Source: an uncultured bacterium (lineage in GTDB: Bacteria; Hydrogenedentota; Hydrogenedentia; Hydrogenedentales; SLHB01). Taken from it: DNA of 10,141 nucleotides. Of the stretch, positions 7,274 through 10,141 are shown piece after piece. The DNA is taken from the NCBI GenBank assembly GCA_937928585.1, contig CALEZK010000282.1, positions 1 to 10,141 of the forward strand, given 5' to 3'. The translations under genes were made by a program, and so were the position numbers. Within the stretch, counting starts at the first letter, position 1. Each line of letters begins with the position of its first letter. The notes below the pieces were generated by a model. It had not been told where the DNA came from. It saw only the letters and a program-made list of their open reading frames with translations, and did not search any database.

Positions 7274-8257
7274 TCAGTACTTGATAATAAACGATATCGC
7301 CATATTCTTAGGCCGGGTCTCAGCTCCTCCTTTATTGCGAGTTCCATTTTCAACATCCCTGGAAAAATCTGGTCCTGAATCAAAGTTGCTTCCGTCGCTG
7401 CTAGCTGTAGTGCCTTCTCTTACAGCGTGATTATGCGATTCAAAGTCATCCGACTGCATCGAACCCAACGGACGTTCAGGGCCATCGACAGAACTAAGTG
7501 GAGCGTTTTGGTTGTCCCTATAGCTATCTGTGCGCGCGCCAACTTGAGTGCCGAAGTTGTTTAGCCCGCGTAGAAACACGCCGCGCAAGTCCGGCGTCTT
7601 ACAGTCGTTAGGCGGCACCACATTTGTGTCTACTATCTCCAAGGGGAGGTTGGGAAGGCTCTTAAGGTAATTACGTAGCTTTGTGTACTTGTCGTCCACC
7701 GGGATCGCTTGTCCATCGCAAAACAGCCAGCCCTCCGGCGGGTTGGCCGCCTTGCCAAAATAGGAGAGTATCGTTCCGACCGGGACCCCGTTTGACGCGT
7801 CGTCAGCATGCTTAGCGTTGTCCGCATTGAATGCGTTCTCAGATTGCAGTGCATACGGCGCACTCAACAAGGCTTGCCGAGGTAGTATCTCGGACGGGGA
7901 AGCGCCACTCGCGTTGTATACAGTGATGCTGATATACCGTGGCGAATCGGACACAGCATCGACCAAAGATCGATTATCGGTCGGGTTATCCGTCGGGCCG
8001 AGAATGACATTGAATTCTCCTGTCTGCGAGAACTCGACGGCGTTGAACGTTTGCGGGCCCCATTTGAGGTTGCCACCAGGACCAGAAGTGTCGTAAATTC
8101 GGAACTCCAGTTTTCGCGGTTCTTTCACTTCAATGCCGTTGGCGTCTGTAAGTCGCCCTTGGTAATTGATCGTTTGGGGAACACTCGCCGACTGACCGAA
8201 AGCGCCTATTGATAACAATAGTAGAAATACTAATGGACCTAATACAGTTCTAAACAT
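7274..8257 (-). CDS. secreted protein with C-terminal phage tail collar domain
   Basis: The protein has 327 aa. Residues 1-23 form a Sec signal peptide (MFRTVLGP, a hydrophobic core, then AFGQS). Residues 28-137 match a domain common in secreted proteins of environmental bacteria: NYQGRL (31-36), EFRIYD, WGPQTF, GEFNVILG, and the closing LPRQALLSAPYAL (125-137). A polar linker (141-157) follows, then a phage tail collar-like domain: VGTILSYFG (160-168), PPEGWLFCDG (173-182), TPDLRGVFLRG (221-231), SHNH (274-277) and GGAETRPKN near the end (310-318), which closes in SFIIKY. Collar domains are trimeric fibre tips, and in this setting a cell-surface or adhesive role is a guess. Start at 8257 is chosen over an in-frame start at 8320 because it begins the signal peptide and has AGGGAG 7 nt upstream. 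It follows the Rhs gene on the same strand after 216 bp. Confidence 0.85.
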   Translation of the reverse strand: MFRTVLGPLVFLLLLSIGAFGQSASVPQTINYQGRLTDANGIEVKEPRKLEFRIYDTSGPGGNLKWGPQTFNAVEFSQTGEFNVILGPTDNPTDNRSLVDAVSDSPRYISITVYNASGASPSEILPRQALLSAPYALQSENAFNADNAKHADDASNGVPVGTILSYFGKAANPPEGWLFCDGQAIPVDDKYTKLRNYLKSLPNLPLEIVDTNVVPPNDCKTPDLRGVFLRGLNNFGTQVGARTDSYRDNQNAPLSSVDGPERPLGSMQSDDFESHNHAVREGTTASSDGSNFDSGPDFSRDVENGTRNKGGAETRPKNMAISFIIKY

Positions 8258-8264
8258 CGCTTCT

Positions 8265-8270
8265 CTCCCT
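8265..8270 (-). promoter_or_regulatory. Shine-Dalgarno site of the collar-domain gene
   Basis: Read on the minus strand, AGGGAG lies 7 nt before ATG 8257. This decides the start codon: the longer reading would begin at 8320, place polar residues before the signal peptide, and lack a good site. Confidence 0.65.
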
Positions 8271-8473
8271 GTTATTTTGCGATAAAATCTCGTACTTGCG
8301 TTTACTCCTCGGTCGTACAAGATCAGCCATCTGTAAGCTCACACCTTATTGTCTCCCGGACGCAAATACTTCCAAATGTCAAACTTATGCCTCTCCTCGC
8401 CAGCAGACCTTAGCCGCCTTAAGTCATCACCGAAAGTTGCCGATGCATGCTTCCGCAAGCGGTTCCCCGCAAA

Positions 8474-10141
8474 CTAACGTAAAATTGGTGTGTCTCGCAG
8501 GTTCACATCGGGTTGTTCAAAGACATCAGGCGCTGCCCCAATATCGATTCTCTTCATGAACTCGCTCTTAGTTCCGTAATACTTTTCCATCTTCGCTCCG
8601 ATCTCCGAATCGGAATAAAGCTTATCCAGCCATTGCCCAAGGTGGCCTCGTGAACCAAATTTCGCGGATTGCTCTCCGTACTTTGCGAAAATCTGATTGT
8701 CAAGATCTCGCACAGCATCGACATCTGCTCCCGGCAGCGGACCAACATATCCTCGCGCGCCCCGCAGGAAATTCAGGGCGGCCCCCGTAGTTTCTACAAT
8801 CGTCACCATTCTGTTAACAGCCCTATTGAACCAACCGACGACTCTCGTCATGCTGTCCGCTGCTTCGCCTTCTCGCGATCGCGTTCCCCGCACTTCGTAG
8901 AAACTTGCGCTGTCTCTTCCTTGACCTTCCGGATCGATTCTGTACAAAAGACTCGAGTAGGCTTGAACTTCGAAGTTTCCATTTCTATCTACAAAAGTTG
9001 TTGATCTATTGCTTACGTAGCTATATGGATGCAGCGCCTGTGGAGCCACAATTTCGGAGAGTAGTTGCGCCTTCAGCCGCGACGGAAAGGCGTTTGCAGG
9101 TTGTTCATTGCTATTCCACATCTCGGACACCGAAGGATCGGGAGAGATGAACCGCCCTAGGAAAGAGGAGTAATGACGAGAACCAAAGTAATGATGACCA
9201 TCAATTGCATCTACTTCACGATTTGAGAAAGTATATGGCGAACGTAACGCGGGTGCACCTGCGTGCCTCACCCGAACTGGACCAAAGGCAAAATAGGAAA
9301 TCTGTTCTAGAACGTCACCATTAGTATTCAGCGCTACATTCTGCGATCCCAATGTGTCGCGCAGATAGAACGATGCCAAGGTTTTTGACCATTCTGCCCC
9401 ATCGTTGCATGCTACGAAGACGCCTTGCAACGTCACAAACTTAAGAAGGCGCCCCTCTCGGATTTCTGCCAGTGGGGAAACATGGTATGTCGTATCTTGC
9501 ATCGATTCGTGACGCCTAATTCTAAGATTCGAATCGAAATCGTATTTGTAGCTGGTAGTCCCAAATACTGAATTACTTGAAATGAGCCGCAACTTCGAGT
9601 CCCAAGCGTTTTCACTGGAAGCTTCCCCGGTAACACAGCCTACTGAATCATACGCGAGTGTAAGAGGGTCGGATTGCGCCATAGGATTCCCGGCTGCGGA
9701 CAAGGCGTGCGGTCCTGGCGGATCATTCGGACCTCGGCCGTTCCGATTCCACGCTCCCGCCGCGCCGCCGTAATGCATTTTCCCCAAATTCATCCCGGGA
9801 ACGCGATCGATAAGCTCGGCGCTCTGTTCCACCATGTTTCCAATGCGGTCGTATCGAAAGCGTATTGACCCGAATACATTCCCGTTTGCAGCCTGCGTAA
9901 GCCGATACAACGAATCGTATTGATAATTTTGTGTCTCGCGGAATTTCCTGGCATCAGCAGAAGTGATACCCAGCTCCACGCCAATTATGTCCAGTTGTGC
10001 GTTGGTTCGCCCGTCGCCAACTGTAGTGATATTCGAGACGGCATCGTACGTGTAGTTGAGATCTTGCAGTTCAAGGTTGTCGCGGCGTCGCGTTGAGTGA
10101 ATACGAATGAGACGTTGACGGATGTCGTAGGAGTACTGGGT
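8474..10141 (-). CDS. Rhs/YD-repeat protein, C-terminal 555 residues (5' end beyond window), with unidentified C-terminal domain
   Basis: The frame is open from the right edge to TAG at 8474-8476; the GTG at 9979 is internal, because repeats continue upstream of it. Six YD-type repeats are visible, numbered from the edge: YSYDIRQRLIRI (3-14), LNYTYDAVSNITTV, QNYQYDSLYRLTQA, IRFRYDRIGNMVEQ, LTLAYDSVGCVTGE and YKYDFDSNLRIRR. The Rhs core signature follows: YFGSRHYSSFLGRFISPDP (318-336), then HPYSYVSN and TTFVDRNG (ending at about 388). Such repeats form a beta-cocoon shell that holds the C-terminal part, often a toxin, before release. Here the variable part is about 167 residues (8977-8477), has no cysteine and a single histidine (GSRGHLGQW), and contains a long helical stretch around VVGWFNRAVNRMV. 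I do not recognise this domain. The function (intercellular toxin, surface structure or decayed cargo) is open. Confidence 0.88.
   Translation of the reverse strand, partial: TQYSYDIRQRLIRIHSTRRRDNLELQDLNYTYDAVSNITTVGDGRTNAQLDIIGVELGITSADARKFRETQNYQYDSLYRLTQAANGNVFGSIRFRYDRIGNMVEQSAELIDRVPGMNLGKMHYGGAAGAWNRNGRGPNDPPGPHALSAAGNPMAQSDPLTLAYDSVGCVTGEASSENAWDSKLRLISSNSVFGTTSYKYDFDSNLRIRRHESMQDTTYHVSPLAEIREGRLLKFVTLQGVFVACNDGAEWSKTLASFYLRDTLGSQNVALNTNGDVLEQISYFAFGPVRVRHAGAPALRSPYTFSNREVDAIDGHHYFGSRHYSSFLGRFISPDPSVSEMWNSNEQPANAFPSRLKAQLLSEIVAPQALHPYSYVSNRSTTFVDRNGNFEVQAYSSLLYRIDPEGQGRDSASFYEVRGTRSREGEAADSMTRVVGWFNRAVNRMVTIVETTGAALNFLRGARGYVGPLPGADVDAVRDLDNQIFAKYGEQSAKFGSRGHLGQWLDKLYSDSEIGAKMEKYYGTKSEFMKRIDIGAAPDVFEQPDVNLRDTPILR

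Larger units (their letters stand above)
6924..10141. mobile_element. putative left end of a tRNA-Arg-integrated genomic island (right end outside window)
   Basis: This is an inference from three things: the truncated tRNA-Arg 3' end at 6924-6970, the switch from conserved metabolic genes on the plus strand to accessory genes on the minus strand exactly there, and the AT-rich DNA just inside the junction. The contents visible here are a collar-domain secreted protein and an Rhs protein, both common island cargo. No integrase, excisionase or transposase gene is in the window, so the type of element and its size are unknown. The fragment may also be a relic of an element that has since been lost or rearranged. 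Confidence 0.42.

Noticed and set aside
8258..8320. Longer N-terminus of the collar protein from 8320
   Set aside because: It adds 21 mostly polar residues ahead of the signal peptide and overlaps the good ribosome site at 8265-8270.
8258..8473. A small immunity gene between the Rhs and collar genes
   Set aside because: The only minus-strand frame with an ATG that I followed here (start near 8330) is 26 codons, has no ribosome site and runs into the collar start. Nothing of immunity-protein size fits.
9977..9979. GTG 9979 as the start of the Rhs gene
   Set aside because: The frame stays open to the window edge, and the upstream 54 codons contain two more YD repeats, so the gene begins outside the window.

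Overview
The window joins two unlike halves. Positions 1 to about 6870 look like ordinary bacterial core genome. They hold the 3' end of a respiratory complex I (NADH:quinone oxidoreductase) operon in the usual order nuoJ (last codons only), nuoK, nuoL, nuoM, nuoN, packed with 2 to 6 nt gaps or 4 nt start/stop overlaps. A separate gene for a secreted lipoprotein metallophosphoesterase follows on the same strand. The four complete Nuo proteins have normal lengths, and the charged residues of the proton-pumping subunits are in their expected places, so the complex should be functional.

From about 6924 to the right edge (10141) the character changes. All genes are on the minus strand. The junction is marked by a 3' fragment of a tRNA-Arg(CCG) gene at 6924-6970 (minus), running from the anticodon loop to an encoded CCA with a perfectly paired T arm and no 5' half. 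Such a fragment is the classic footprint of integration into the 3' end of a tRNA gene. Its orientation predicts that the integrated element lies to the right and that the intact tRNA-Arg gene is beyond the window on that side. Between the fragment and the next gene is about 300 bp of AT-rich apparently non-coding DNA with a strong inverted repeat at 7044-7085.

Two accessory genes follow, both reading towards the junction. One is a 327-residue protein with a signal peptide, a beta-type N-terminal domain and a phage-tail-collar C-terminal domain. The other is the C-terminal 555 residues of an Rhs/YD-repeat protein that starts beyond the right edge. The Rhs core ends in a recognisable 'GRFISPDP' block, followed by about 167 residues I do not recognise, in the place where polymorphic toxin domains sit. 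No immunity gene is visible downstream of it.

The organism is a Gram-negative-type bacterium (lipoprotein signal, complex I of the quinone-linked 14-subunit type) of moderate G+C. The combination of secreted 'NYQGRL...collar' proteins with large Rhs proteins reminds me of environmental groups such as Planctomycetes, Hydrogenedentes or Verrucomicrobia, but the window does not settle the phylum. The best candidate for something undescribed is the tRNA-bounded accessory region and the unidentified Rhs C-terminal domain in it. No integrase, transposase, CRISPR array or rRNA is visible.
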